Shown here one piece after another: positions 6,888 to 12,937 of a stretch of 17,692 nucleotides of DNA (position 1 is the first letter of the stretch; the number at the start of each line of letters is the position of its first letter). The DNA is from Candidatus Glassbacteria bacterium RIFCSPLOWO2_12_FULL_58_11. GTDB lineage: Bacteria > Gemmatimonadota > Glassbacteria > GWA2-58-10. Under the pieces are notes generated by a model. That model saw only the letters and a list, made by a program, of their open reading frames with translations. It did not search any database and had not been told where the DNA came from. The stretch spans positions 1-17,692 of the forward strand of contig MFIX01000200.1 of NCBI GenBank assembly GCA_001780825.1, read 5' to 3'. The translations under genes were made by a program, and so were the position numbers.

Positions 6888-7475
6888 TTATTGACTCGCC
6901 GCGCCGCCGCCGGCAGGCTGCGGAATCAGCCGTCCTGAAGCGAGCTGCGGAATGCGGCGGCAGAAATGGTAGCTGCTGAATCCGGAAAAGCAACCGTAAA
7001 TAAGGCTGAAAAAGACGACAAAGGGCCAGAGAAAAAGCATGACTGAAGTGTCCGAGAGAGCCGCGGCGACAAGCGCGAGCTGCGTGAAATTATGGGCCAG
7101 CGCGCCGAGAAAACTGACCCCGATGAAACCGAGCACCGGCATCGCCCAGCGCACCGCCAGGGCCATCACCACAAAGGAGAGCGCTCCGCCGGAAAAACTG
7201 AGCACGAAAAAAGGTGTGAAAAGACCGCCCCGGAACACCGCGCCGATCAGGATGCGCAGGAAATGCACGGCCGCAGCAGTGCGCCAGCCCGCTCCGACCA
7301 GCAGCGCCAGGGTGACAATGTTTGCCAGGCCGACCTTGATCCAGGGGATCGGCTTGGGGATCGCCGAATCCAGCACGAAGAGCACCAGCTCGAAGACCGT
7401 GGCCATGGCCACGAGGCTCAGTTTTTCGACCCTGAGGCGTATTTCCCCGGGGCTTATGGTCAGGCTGGCTTCCAA
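6888..7475 (-). CDS. Gx transporter / Hpre_diP_synt_I family membrane protein (EetB-like)
   Basis: A 195-residue integral membrane protein with about five or six hydrophobic segments. The N-terminal part AMATVFELVLFVLDSAIPKPIPWIKVGLANIVTLALL and the later FRGGLFTPFFVLSFSGGALSF are typical of the family once called heptaprenyl diphosphate synthase component I and now often labelled Gx transporter, distantly like the substrate-binding subunits of ECF vitamin transporters. The substrate is unknown. In Firmicutes this gene commonly sits beside NusG_II, ApbE and polyprenyl synthase genes, as here, and I believe it corresponds to EetB of the Listeria electron-transfer locus. The start is TTG at 7475, four bases after GGAGG; no better in-frame start exists before the conserved region. 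A 209-bp gap with a repeat separates it from the NusG_II gene. Confidence 0.8.
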   Translation of the reverse strand: MEASLTISPGEIRLRVEKLSLVAMATVFELVLFVLDSAIPKPIPWIKVGLANIVTLALLVGAGWRTAAAVHFLRILIGAVFRGGLFTPFFVLSFSGGALSFVVMALAVRWAMPVLGFIGVSFLGALAHNFTQLALVAAALSDTSVMLFLWPFVVFFSLIYGCFSGFSSYHFCRRIPQLASGRLIPQPAGGGAASQ

Positions 7476-7567
7476 CTATCCTCCATACCTTCCTGGTCGG
7501 CTAGTGTTGCGTCTCAGAAATAATTTGATTTATAAAATGCATTTTTTTGCTTTAGCCTATCATACTC

Positions 7568-7643
7568 AAATCCCCCCTGACCCCCCTTTGGCAAAGGGGG
7601 GAAGCGGCCTCTCCCTTTGAAAAAGGGAGATCGAGAGGGATTT
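7568..7643. repeat. 76-bp double-hairpin palindromic element
   Basis: Bounded by AAATCCC (7568-7574) and its inverse GGGATTT (7637-7643). Inside are two tight stem-loops: CCCCCCTTT (7581-7589) with AAAGGGGGG (7593-7601), loop 3 nt, and CTCCCTTT (7611-7618) with AAAGGGAG (7622-7629), loop 3 nt. The layout is that of a small non-coding mobile or REP-like repeat of a kind seen scattered in many genomes. It interrupts the NusG_II to Gx interval and may terminate or attenuate minus-strand transcription, though neither hairpin has a clean U-tract. Confidence 0.8.
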
Positions 7644-7684
7644 AAAAATACTCTTTAACTTCAAGTTAATTAGAAGACATGATA

Positions 7685-8095
7685 CTAACGGCTGAGGGCA
7701 TCCAGTCCGGCGGCCGGGGCCGGCCCGCCCTCGATCCGGGCGATTATCCGGCTGGGCGCGCAGACAATCATCTCGCCGCTGCGATTTATCTCGCCGGTTT
7801 TTTCACAGATTTTCAGCGCGCAGGGCGCATTTTCGAAATGCACGCCCCCGCTCCGGAGGACAATCCTCACACCGCCCAGCACACCCTCCACGACCAGCGT
7901 GGTGTCGACAGCCAGGTTGAGCCGCGCCACCTCCCGGTCGCCGGAGCGGACCACCGCCTGCATGGACTGTGGATGCTGCCCCCCATTCCAGAGGCGGAAA
8001 CCATAAAAGGCGAACGAGGCGCCGCCGACCGAAAGCAGCAGCAACAGGTCCGCCAGGGTGAACAAGGGAGGCAATTTAAAGGCGGTCTCTTTCAC
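7685..8095 (-). CDS. NusG domain II-containing membrane-anchored protein (EetA-like)
   Basis: A 136-residue protein with one N-terminal membrane segment (about 12-33) and an extracytoplasmic beta-rich domain of the NusG_II (DUF1312) type. The family pattern is clear in the second half: an EGVLGGVRIVLR stretch, then PCALKICEKTGEINRSGEMIVCAPSRI, with cysteines at 92, 97 and 112. Despite its name the family is not a transcription factor; here it is exported. Members regularly neighbour ApbE and Gx-family genes; in Listeria the homologous protein is, to my recollection, EetA. The start is GTG at 8095, with GAGG four bases upstream; an upstream ATG is out of frame. It starts 22 bp after the apbE stop, so the two are probably one transcript. 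Confidence 0.85.
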   Translation of the reverse strand: MKETAFKLPPLFTLADLLLLLSVGGASFAFYGFRLWNGGQHPQSMQAVVRSGDREVARLNLAVDTTLVVEGVLGGVRIVLRSGGVHFENAPCALKICEKTGEINRSGEMIVCAPSRIIARIEGGPAPAAGLDALSR

Positions 8096-8117
8096 GGCGC
8101 CTCGCGGTATTCATGTC

Positions 8118-9227
8118 TTAAAGAATCGGCAGGCCCTCGAGATCCGGTTTCATTATCCGCAGGAAGCCCTCGGTGGCCCGGTAGGCAAGTTTCCCGCTCT
8201 CCGTGTCGCCATCGGCGGCATAAACGATCAGACCCTGGCAGCCGAGGCTGTCGAGAAACTTCACCCCCGACTCCGGCCCCAGGACAAACGCCGCGGTGGA
8301 CGCCGCATCGGCCACGATGCAGCTCGAGGCGATGACTGTCACGCTGATCGCCGCCCCCTCTTTCGCCGAATAGCCGGTACGCGGATCGAGGATATGGTGG
8401 TATCTCCGGCCCTCCCTGACAAAATATCTTTCATAGTCCCCGCTCGTGGCGACGAACAAGCCCTCGACCTGTTCGATCACTCCCAGGTGGCTGGCGGACT
8501 TGCGCGGGTGCTGCACTCCGACCCGCCAGCTCCGGCCATTCGAGCCCACCCCGAGCACGCCGATCTCCCCGGTCAGATTGATCAGCGCATTGCGGATACC
8601 GTTCTGGCGCAGCAGCGCCACCGACCGGTCGACAGCATAGCCCGCGATGATTGCGCCTAGATCCAGTCGACCCGTCTCCGGCTCCAGAATAACCGTCTTC
8701 CCGTTTTCACCGAGCCGGATGCCCGCGCCCCAGCGCAACGAATCCCCCAGGGCTTTGATCCGCGCCGAGTCCGGCAGCTCGTGTTTCGCGCTTTCGCTGT
8801 TGAACCCCCAGAGATTTATCAGCTCGCCGAGCGCCGGGTCGAACAGCCCCCCGCTGGCGTCGCGGATACGCAGAGCCTCGGAGAGGACCAGCGACATATC
8901 GGCGCCGATCGTCAGCGGAACTCCGTCGCGCGGAGAATTATTGAGCCGGCTGATCTCGCTGCCCGGATTGTGTGGATCGAAAATTCCGGTGATCCGGTGC
9001 ACCTCATCCAGGACCAGCGCGGCGCCTTTTTCGGCCAGGGCTTTATCCGGATCACGGATGGTGACAGTCATCACGGAGCCCATGACAAAGCTGTCAAAGG
9101 CATAACCTGCCGTCGAGCCGTCTTCCCGGTGCATGAATTTGGTGCCGAATACTTTAATTCCGGCGACTATTGACACCAGGAGAAGCAGGAAGATCAGGCG
9201 GGTCACCCATCTAGCGGTCACGTTCAA
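8118..9227 (-). CDS. apbE: FAD:protein FMN transferase (ApbE family)
   Basis: ApbE enzymes act outside the cytoplasmic membrane, cleaving FAD and linking FMN to a Thr/Ser of partner redox proteins. The 369-residue chain has an uncleaved N-terminal membrane anchor (about 9-25) with no lipobox cysteine. Motifs: MGSVMTVT (49-56), GSEISRLNN (89-97), LDLGAIIAGYAVDRSV (188-203), INLTGEIGVLG (216-226), HHILDPRTGYSA (277-288), and ADAASTAAFVLG (306-317) holding the Asp and Thr usually involved in Mg/FAD binding. Two positions differ from the common forms: DLG-AIIAGYAVD where a Lys is frequent, and NLTGE where NLGGD/N is frequent. The TTG at 9227 overlaps the end of the polyprenyl synthase gene by 17 bp and has GGTGGA 8 nt upstream; GTG at 9221 is an alternative. 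The flavinylated partner is not in the window. Confidence 0.92.
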   Translation of the reverse strand: MNVTARWVTRLIFLLLLVSIVAGIKVFGTKFMHREDGSTAGYAFDSFVMGSVMTVTIRDPDKALAEKGAALVLDEVHRITGIFDPHNPGSEISRLNNSPRDGVPLTIGADMSLVLSEALRIRDASGGLFDPALGELINLWGFNSESAKHELPDSARIKALGDSLRWGAGIRLGENGKTVILEPETGRLDLGAIIAGYAVDRSVALLRQNGIRNALINLTGEIGVLGVGSNGRSWRVGVQHPRKSASHLGVIEQVEGLFVATSGDYERYFVREGRRYHHILDPRTGYSAKEGAAISVTVIASSCIVADAASTAAFVLGPESGVKFLDSLGCQGLIVYAADGDTESGKLAYRATEGFLRIMKPDLEGLPIL

Positions 9228-10221
9228 CGATTACATCCACCAGTTTTTTTAGCTTTTCAGTACGCGCCGAGTCCAGGGAATCCAGTGCATCGGAGGCCCG
9301 CCGGGCGAGCTCGGTGACCCGCGACCAGGAATAATCTATGCCCCCGGCTTCGATCACCATCGAGCTCAGGCGCACGGCCTGTTCCCGGCCGATCCCGTTC
9401 TGATCGGAGAAAGCCCGGCGGAACTGATCGCGGCCGGCCTCGTCCATCCGGGACAGGGCGTAAATCAGCGGCAGGGTCATCTTGCGCTCCAGGAGATCGA
9501 GACCGGTCGGCTTGCCGGTATCCGAAGAGAAGCCGATATAATCGAGAAGATCATCGGTGATCTGGAATATCGAGCCGAACAGAAGTCCGAACTCTTTCAA
9601 ATTCGCGCGCTCCCGGTCGCCGCTGAGAATGGAAGCCACCGAGCAGGTGGCGGCAAAGAGAGAGGCGGTTTTTTCCTGGATATAGGCGAAATAATCTTCT
9701 TCAGTCGCCTCGAGGTCGCCCTCCATGGCCATCTGGCGCATTTCGCCCTCCGCCAGGCAGCGGCAGGCCGAGGTCAGCTCGATAAAAATCTCGTTACTGT
9801 TCAGCCGGGTTATCTCGCTGAAAGCCTGGGCCAGGAGGTAGTCGCCGATAATGACGCTGGTCTTATGGTTCCATTTGGAATTAAGGGTCTCCACTCCGCG
9901 GCGGAAATTGGAGCTGTCGATCGAGTCATCGTGGACCAGCGAGGCGGTATGGATCAATTCAATTGCCGCGCCCATGGAAACCAGGCCTTGCGGGTCGGCT
10001 TTTTCGCGGTCCACGGCCAGGAGCAGCAAGGTCGGGCGAATCATCTTGCCGGTCTTGCTGAACAGGTGGACGAAGACCTCGTCGATAGGCTGGAAACCAC
10101 TGTCGAGCAGCCGGTCGATATGCGCGGCAATACGCTCCAGGTCATCGGATACGGCCGATTGGATCTCGCTCAGCGTACTGATCCATTTTTCACTTATACC
10201 GGCTCGCAAACCCTGCCGCAT
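9211..10221 (-). CDS. Long-chain trans-polyprenyl diphosphate synthase
   Basis: Condenses isopentenyl diphosphate with an allylic primer to build the side chain of respiratory quinones, at the cytoplasmic face. The 336 residues contain the FARM motif DDSID (98-102) followed by FRRG (106-109), and the second Asp-rich motif DDLLD (223-227), plus GKMIRP (58-63), GDYLLAQAF (126-134) and EGEMRQM. Residues four and five before the first motif are small (Ser, Ala), which favours a long-chain product such as hepta- or octaprenyl; this is inference. No bulky Tyr/Phe block of the FPP-synthase kind is seen. The adjacency to ApbE, NusG_II and Gx genes suggests a quinone pool dedicated to that system (compare DmkB). 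The ATG at 10221 lacks a clear ribosome binding site, so the exact start is less certain. Confidence 0.9.
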   Translation of the reverse strand: MRQGLRAGISEKWISTLSEIQSAVSDDLERIAAHIDRLLDSGFQPIDEVFVHLFSKTGKMIRPTLLLLAVDREKADPQGLVSMGAAIELIHTASLVHDDSIDSSNFRRGVETLNSKWNHKTSVIIGDYLLAQAFSEITRLNSNEIFIELTSACRCLAEGEMRQMAMEGDLEATEEDYFAYIQEKTASLFAATCSVASILSGDRERANLKEFGLLFGSIFQITDDLLDYIGFSSDTGKPTGLDLLERKMTLPLIYALSRMDEAGRDQFRRAFSDQNGIGREQAVRLSSMVIEAGGIDYSWSRVTELARRASDALDSLDSARTEKLKKLVDVIVERDR

Positions 10222-10276
10222 CTGGCGCTCGAAGGAGTGGGATTTTTCGGTAACTTCAAAAGAAATTTAACGTTTC

Positions 10277-10305
10277 AAGCTAACTAATCGTTTTATCAAT
10301 GTCAA
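10277..10305 (-). promoter_or_regulatory. Candidate promoter for the polyprenyl synthase / apbE cluster
   Basis: On the minus strand: TTGACA (10305-10300, perfect), 17-nt spacer, TAGCTT (10282-10277, 3 of 6). Start of transcription would be near 10270, about 50 nt before the start codon. The -35 box and spacing mirror those of the TPR operon promoter. The -10 box is weak. Confidence 0.45.
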
Positions 10306-10358
10306 CAAAACTTCATGCCGCGAGGCACCCCGGCCGGGCGGCTCAGGACCGAAAACCC

Positions 10359-10387
10359 TTGACTTGATTCGAGATAGCGGATAGATT
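10359..10387 (+). promoter_or_regulatory. Sigma-70-type promoter for the FtsX-family permease
   Basis: TTGACT (10359-10364, 5 of 6), 17-nt spacer, TAGATT (10382-10387, 4 of 6). Transcription would begin near 10394, about 77 nt before the GTG start at 10471. It is divergent from the promoter at 10277-10305. Confidence 0.55.
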
Positions 10388-10470
10388 CCTGACCTCTGCG
10401 CACTGTCCCTTCGCTCCGCGCCCACCGGCCGCCGGCGAAAATATTTTCCTCATCTCGAGAATATAAAACC

Positions 10471-11565
10471 GTGTTCCGTCTCGCCCTTTCCAATCTCACC
10501 CATCGCAAGATGCGCAGCGCGATAAGCATCCTGGCGCTGTCGGTGGGTATCTGCCTGTTCATGGTCCTCTGGGGGCTGGTCCACGGAGTGCTGAACGAGT
10601 TTACCGAGCGAATCCGGGGAATCGGCGCGGACATCACGGTGATCCGCTCCGGAAGCAACCCGCTGCTTTTCGGCTCGGGAGTCCTGCCCTACAAGCTGGG
10701 CGAGGAGCTGCGCCAGATTCCGGATGTACGCACGGTCAGCCCGGTACTGATCTGGAAAGCGACTATCGGCCAGGCGCCCTATAACATTTTCGGCATCGAG
10801 CCGCGGCAGTTCCAGGACCTCGGCGGAGAGCTGGTTTTTCTTTCCGGGCGGAATATCGAGGCCCCGGACGAGATGTTCATCGACAGCCGGATCGCCGCGC
10901 TGGAGGGATTGAAAGCCGGCGATACGCTGAGCGTCTTGGGAAGCGATTTCCGAATCTGCGGTATCGTGAGGCCGGGGGTGGGAACGCGGATATTCATGCA
11001 CTACAAGACCCTGAGCGAGCTGACCAGCCAGCCGGACCGGGTGAGCCTGTTCTTTGTCAGCGCGGTTTCTCCGGAGGTGGTGGATAAGCTGGCCGGGGAG
11101 ATCGCCACCCGTTTCAAAGGGGTGGAAACCCAGTTTATGGCCAATATCGCCTCCTCGATGGGCAACTACCTCAAGGCGCTGAACGAGTTCATCCGGGCGA
11201 TCAACTACACGGCGCTCATTATCAGCGCTCTGGTGATCCTGCTCTCGATGTACACAACCGTGGTGGAGCGGACCCGCGAGATCGGGATCCTCAAGTCCCT
11301 GGGCGCCTCGCGCAGCTTCATCCTGGTCGCCATCATGACCGAGGCCTTCCTTCTGAGCATCCTGGGCAGCCTTCTTGGAATCCTTTTCGCCCTGGGCAGC
11401 AGCGCGGCGATCGAGTGGAAATTCAAGCTGCTTACCGTTGAAATCTCGAGCGGACTGATAATTAACAGCATATTCCTCGGTTTCGCGGTCGGCGCGCTCG
11501 GCGCGCTTTACCCCGCCTTCTGGGCTTCCCGCCAGGACCCGCTCCAGGCGCTGGTCTACGAGTAG
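10471..11565 (+). CDS. FtsX/MacB-type ABC transporter permease
   Basis: A 364-residue permease of the type VII ABC superfamily (MacB, LolCE, FtsX), which transmit ATP-driven movement to the periplasm rather than opening a channel. Topology is the usual one: a first membrane segment (about 17-40, AISILALSVGICLFMVLWGL), a periplasmic core of about 200 residues (MacB_PCD), and three C-terminal segments in a FtsX domain with ERTREIGILKSLGASRSFI followed by ASRQDPLQAL at the end. These systems need a LolD/MacB-type ATPase; none is encoded next to it or anywhere in this window. The start is GTG; GAGA lies upstream but the ribosome binding site is poor. It appears to be transcribed alone from the promoter at 10359-10387. 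Cargo is unknown; lipoprotein or lipid extraction and peptide or antibiotic export are both possible. Confidence 0.9.
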   Translation: MFRLALSNLTHRKMRSAISILALSVGICLFMVLWGLVHGVLNEFTERIRGIGADITVIRSGSNPLLFGSGVLPYKLGEELRQIPDVRTVSPVLIWKATIGQAPYNIFGIEPRQFQDLGGELVFLSGRNIEAPDEMFIDSRIAALEGLKAGDTLSVLGSDFRICGIVRPGVGTRIFMHYKTLSELTSQPDRVSLFFVSAVSPEVVDKLAGEIATRFKGVETQFMANIASSMGNYLKALNEFIRAINYTALIISALVILLSMYTTVVERTREIGILKSLGASRSFILVAIMTEAFLLSILGSLLGILFALGSSAAIEWKFKLLTVEISSGLIINSIFLGFAVGALGALYPAFWASRQDPLQALVYE

Positions 11566-11619
11566 ATCTCTCGCGGACCTGCCGCCACAACTGCTCCCGC
11601 CCGAATCGATTCCTGAGCC

Positions 11620-11742
11620 GGATTATTCACAGAAATTTCTGTTTCTGTTTCCTGTAGGGGCACGGTGCACCGTGCCCCTACACCGGAATCTTTGTTGTGT
11701 CCGCGTGCGAGCATGAGCGTTTGGGATTAATCCGTGTGAATA
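11620..11742. repeat. Palindromic repeat element, copy 1
   Basis: The centre (11653-11682) is a perfect 30-bp palindrome that begins TGTAGGGGCACGG. To the left, GGATTATTCACA occupies 11620-11631, with exactly 20 nt from ATTCAC to CCTGTAGGGG, the same spacing as in the element at 12794-12915. To the right, TGTGAATA (11735-11742) is the inverse of the left end. CAGAAATTTCTG (11630-11641) is a further short palindrome. It looks like a small non-autonomous mobile or REP-like element; no coding capacity. Confidence 0.6.
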
Positions 11743-11829
11743 TAGATATCTCCCGCAGGGCATGGCATGCCAGGCCTCTGCAATGCCATTCCCAGACCGG
11801 CCCGGTCGCTATCGCGCTGAATCGAGGCC

Positions 11830-12087
11830 TCAGAAATGCAATAAAAACCGGACCAGCACGGAACGGAGCATGTTCAGCACGAAAAAAGCCACCAGCGGAG
11901 AGAAATCGATACCGGAGAGTGGCGGGATCAAAGCCCGGAACGGCTCGAGGAAGGGATCGGTCAGCCGGCAAAGCAGCCTGATCCAGGGATTAGAATAGTT
12001 GACCCCGACCCAGGAAATCAGTATCCGCGCCAGCAGCAGGTAACCGTAGAGTGTCAGGGCCCCGTTGACAAAATTTACCATTAACAT
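11830..12087 (-). CDS. YggT family membrane protein
   Basis: An 85-residue protein of the YggT (YlmG) family, with two hydrophobic segments separated by the conserved loop: LLLARILISWVGVNYSNPWIRLLCRLTDPFLEPFRALIPP, then DFSPLVAFFVLNMLRSVLV. The D-P-F-L-x-P-x-R and D-x-S-P-x-x-A motifs are diagnostic. Members are inner-membrane proteins tied to osmotic stress, or to division and cell shape when near sepF/divIVA; no such neighbour is seen here. The start was moved to ATG 12087: the in-frame TTG at 12093 directly touches AAGGAG (12099-12094), whereas the ATG is 6 nt from it. It stands alone, driven by the promoter at 12149-12176. Copy number and partner are unknown. Confidence 0.9.
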   Translation of the reverse strand: MLMVNFVNGALTLYGYLLLARILISWVGVNYSNPWIRLLCRLTDPFLEPFRALIPPLSGIDFSPLVAFFVLNMLRSVLVRFLLHF

Positions 12088-12148
12088 CCGCAACTCCTTT
12101 TCCGCCCGGTCGGGAGAAATTTCAAGTATCGCGGCCGATCTGCCGATA

Positions 12149-12176
12149 ATTTTAGGTACATGAGATAATTTTTCAA
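12149..12176 (-). promoter_or_regulatory. Sigma-70-type promoter for the YggT gene
   Basis: On the minus strand: TTGAAA (12176-12171, 5 of 6), 16-nt spacer, TAAAAT (12154-12149, 5 of 6). Transcription would start near 12142, about 55 nt before the ATG at 12087. Confidence 0.55.
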
Positions 12177-12239
12177 TCTCTTTTCGATCCAGAAGACGGC
12201 AAGGACTGCCGCAATCGGTTAATCATCAAGGAGGATGAG

Positions 12240-12470
12240 ATGGCCCTGAGCGACATTTTCCGCAAGAAAGGGACCGGCGCGCGCAATGGAGAAAAAGCGG
12301 CGGCTTTCGAGCAAGCCGCTGCCTGCCACGGCCTGAATGAATCACAGGATATCGCGGAACCTGAATCCACCGACATTTTGTATACCGGGCAGGAGACTAC
12401 CCGCAAATTGGGCAACAGGCGCAAAGGCAAAAAACAGGGACAGCATCCGACCAATATTTTCATTATCTGA
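12240..12470 (+). CDS. Small basic hypothetical protein
   Basis: A 76-residue open frame that I do not recognise. The case for a real gene is its ribosome binding site: AAGGAGG at 12228-12234, five bases before ATG, among the best in the window. The protein has no signal peptide or membrane segment. The N-terminus (ALSDIFRKKGTG) could be a short helix; an Ala/Glu-rich middle is followed by a strongly basic stretch (TTRKLGNRRKGKKQGQHP) and a hydrophobic end (IFII), which suggests nucleic-acid or membrane-surface contact, but this is speculative. A GATAAT at 12164-12169 could be its -10 box, within the divergent YggT promoter. It stands alone, with an inverted repeat and a palindromic element downstream. 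Confidence 0.5.
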   Translation: MALSDIFRKKGTGARNGEKAAAFEQAAACHGLNESQDIAEPESTDILYTGQETTRKLGNRRKGKKQGQHPTNIFII

Positions 12471-12604
12471 GTCTTCCGGCGGCTATTCCAGCCGCACTGC
12501 TGTCGCTGTTCAAAAAGCCTGTTTCAAGATTCCGTCCCGCACGAGCGAAAAAGCCGGTCCGGAAAATTCTCCGGATGTCTTTCGGTCTTGAGCGGAACGG
12601 TTTG

Positions 12605-12697
12605 TCGCGACCGGCAAAGGCCTGTTCGATTCATCGTCCGAACAGTCATTTTTCTCTCCTTAAATGCAGTCCGTCCAAACGCCTTTGCCGGTCGCGA
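12605..12697. repeat. 17-bp perfect inverted repeat with nested hairpin
   Basis: TCGCGACCGGCAAAGGC (12605-12621) is repeated in exact inverse at 12681-12697, separated by 59 nt. Immediately inside the left arm, CTGTTCG (12622-12628) pairs with CGAACAG (12639-12645) around a 10-nt loop. The remainder of the spacer is pyrimidine-rich. This may be the remnant of a small transposable element, a double regulator site or a structured transcript. It does not resemble the other repeats of the window. Confidence 0.65.
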
Positions 12698-12793
12698 TCA
12701 AGTTTTTCCCACCCCATCCCGACAATTCCATTCCATGAGATTCATTTATCCCATGCCGCAAGATTATCGTTCTCCGGCAAGTAGTTAACTCGT

Positions 12794-12915
12794 ATAATTC
12801 ACGAAAAAGTCCGTGTGCGTCTCCTGTAGGGGCAGGCCCCTGTGCCTGCCCCATTCCGTTCGGGCGGCCACGGGGGGCCGCCCCTACCAGGTTTACGGCA
12901 TTATGTGAATAATCC
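12794..12915. repeat. Palindromic repeat element, copy 2 (double hairpin)
   Basis: Left end ATTCAC (12797-12802), 20 nt, then CCTGTAGGGG. Two stem-loops follow: GGGGCAGGC (12829-12837) with GCCTGCCCC (12844-12852), and GGGCGGCC (12862-12869) with GGCCGCCC (12876-12883). Right end CCCCTACC and then TGTGAATAATCC (12904-12915), the exact inverse of GGATTATTCACA at 11620-11631. The whole unit is thus an inverted-end element related to copy 1. It lies downstream of the dppC stop and may also act as a transcript end. Confidence 0.65.
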
Positions 12916-12937
12916 AGGTTTAAATAGCCGGGTTTCT

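Larger units (their letters stand above)
12471..12937. other. Gene-free interval of about 470 bp holding two repeats
   Basis: Between the small plus-strand gene and the end of dppC. Contents: TCCGGA twice (a 6-bp hairpin) near 12556-12573, the 17-bp inverted repeat at 12605-12697, and the palindromic element at 12794-12915. Open frames in this interval overlap these repeats, lack ribosome binding sites and have no protein-like composition, so I call no gene. Confidence 0.6.

Noticed and set aside
12624..12632. GTTCGATTC, similar to a tRNA T-loop
   Set aside because: No matching T-stem, acceptor or anticodon arm around it; it is part of a different 7-bp hairpin.
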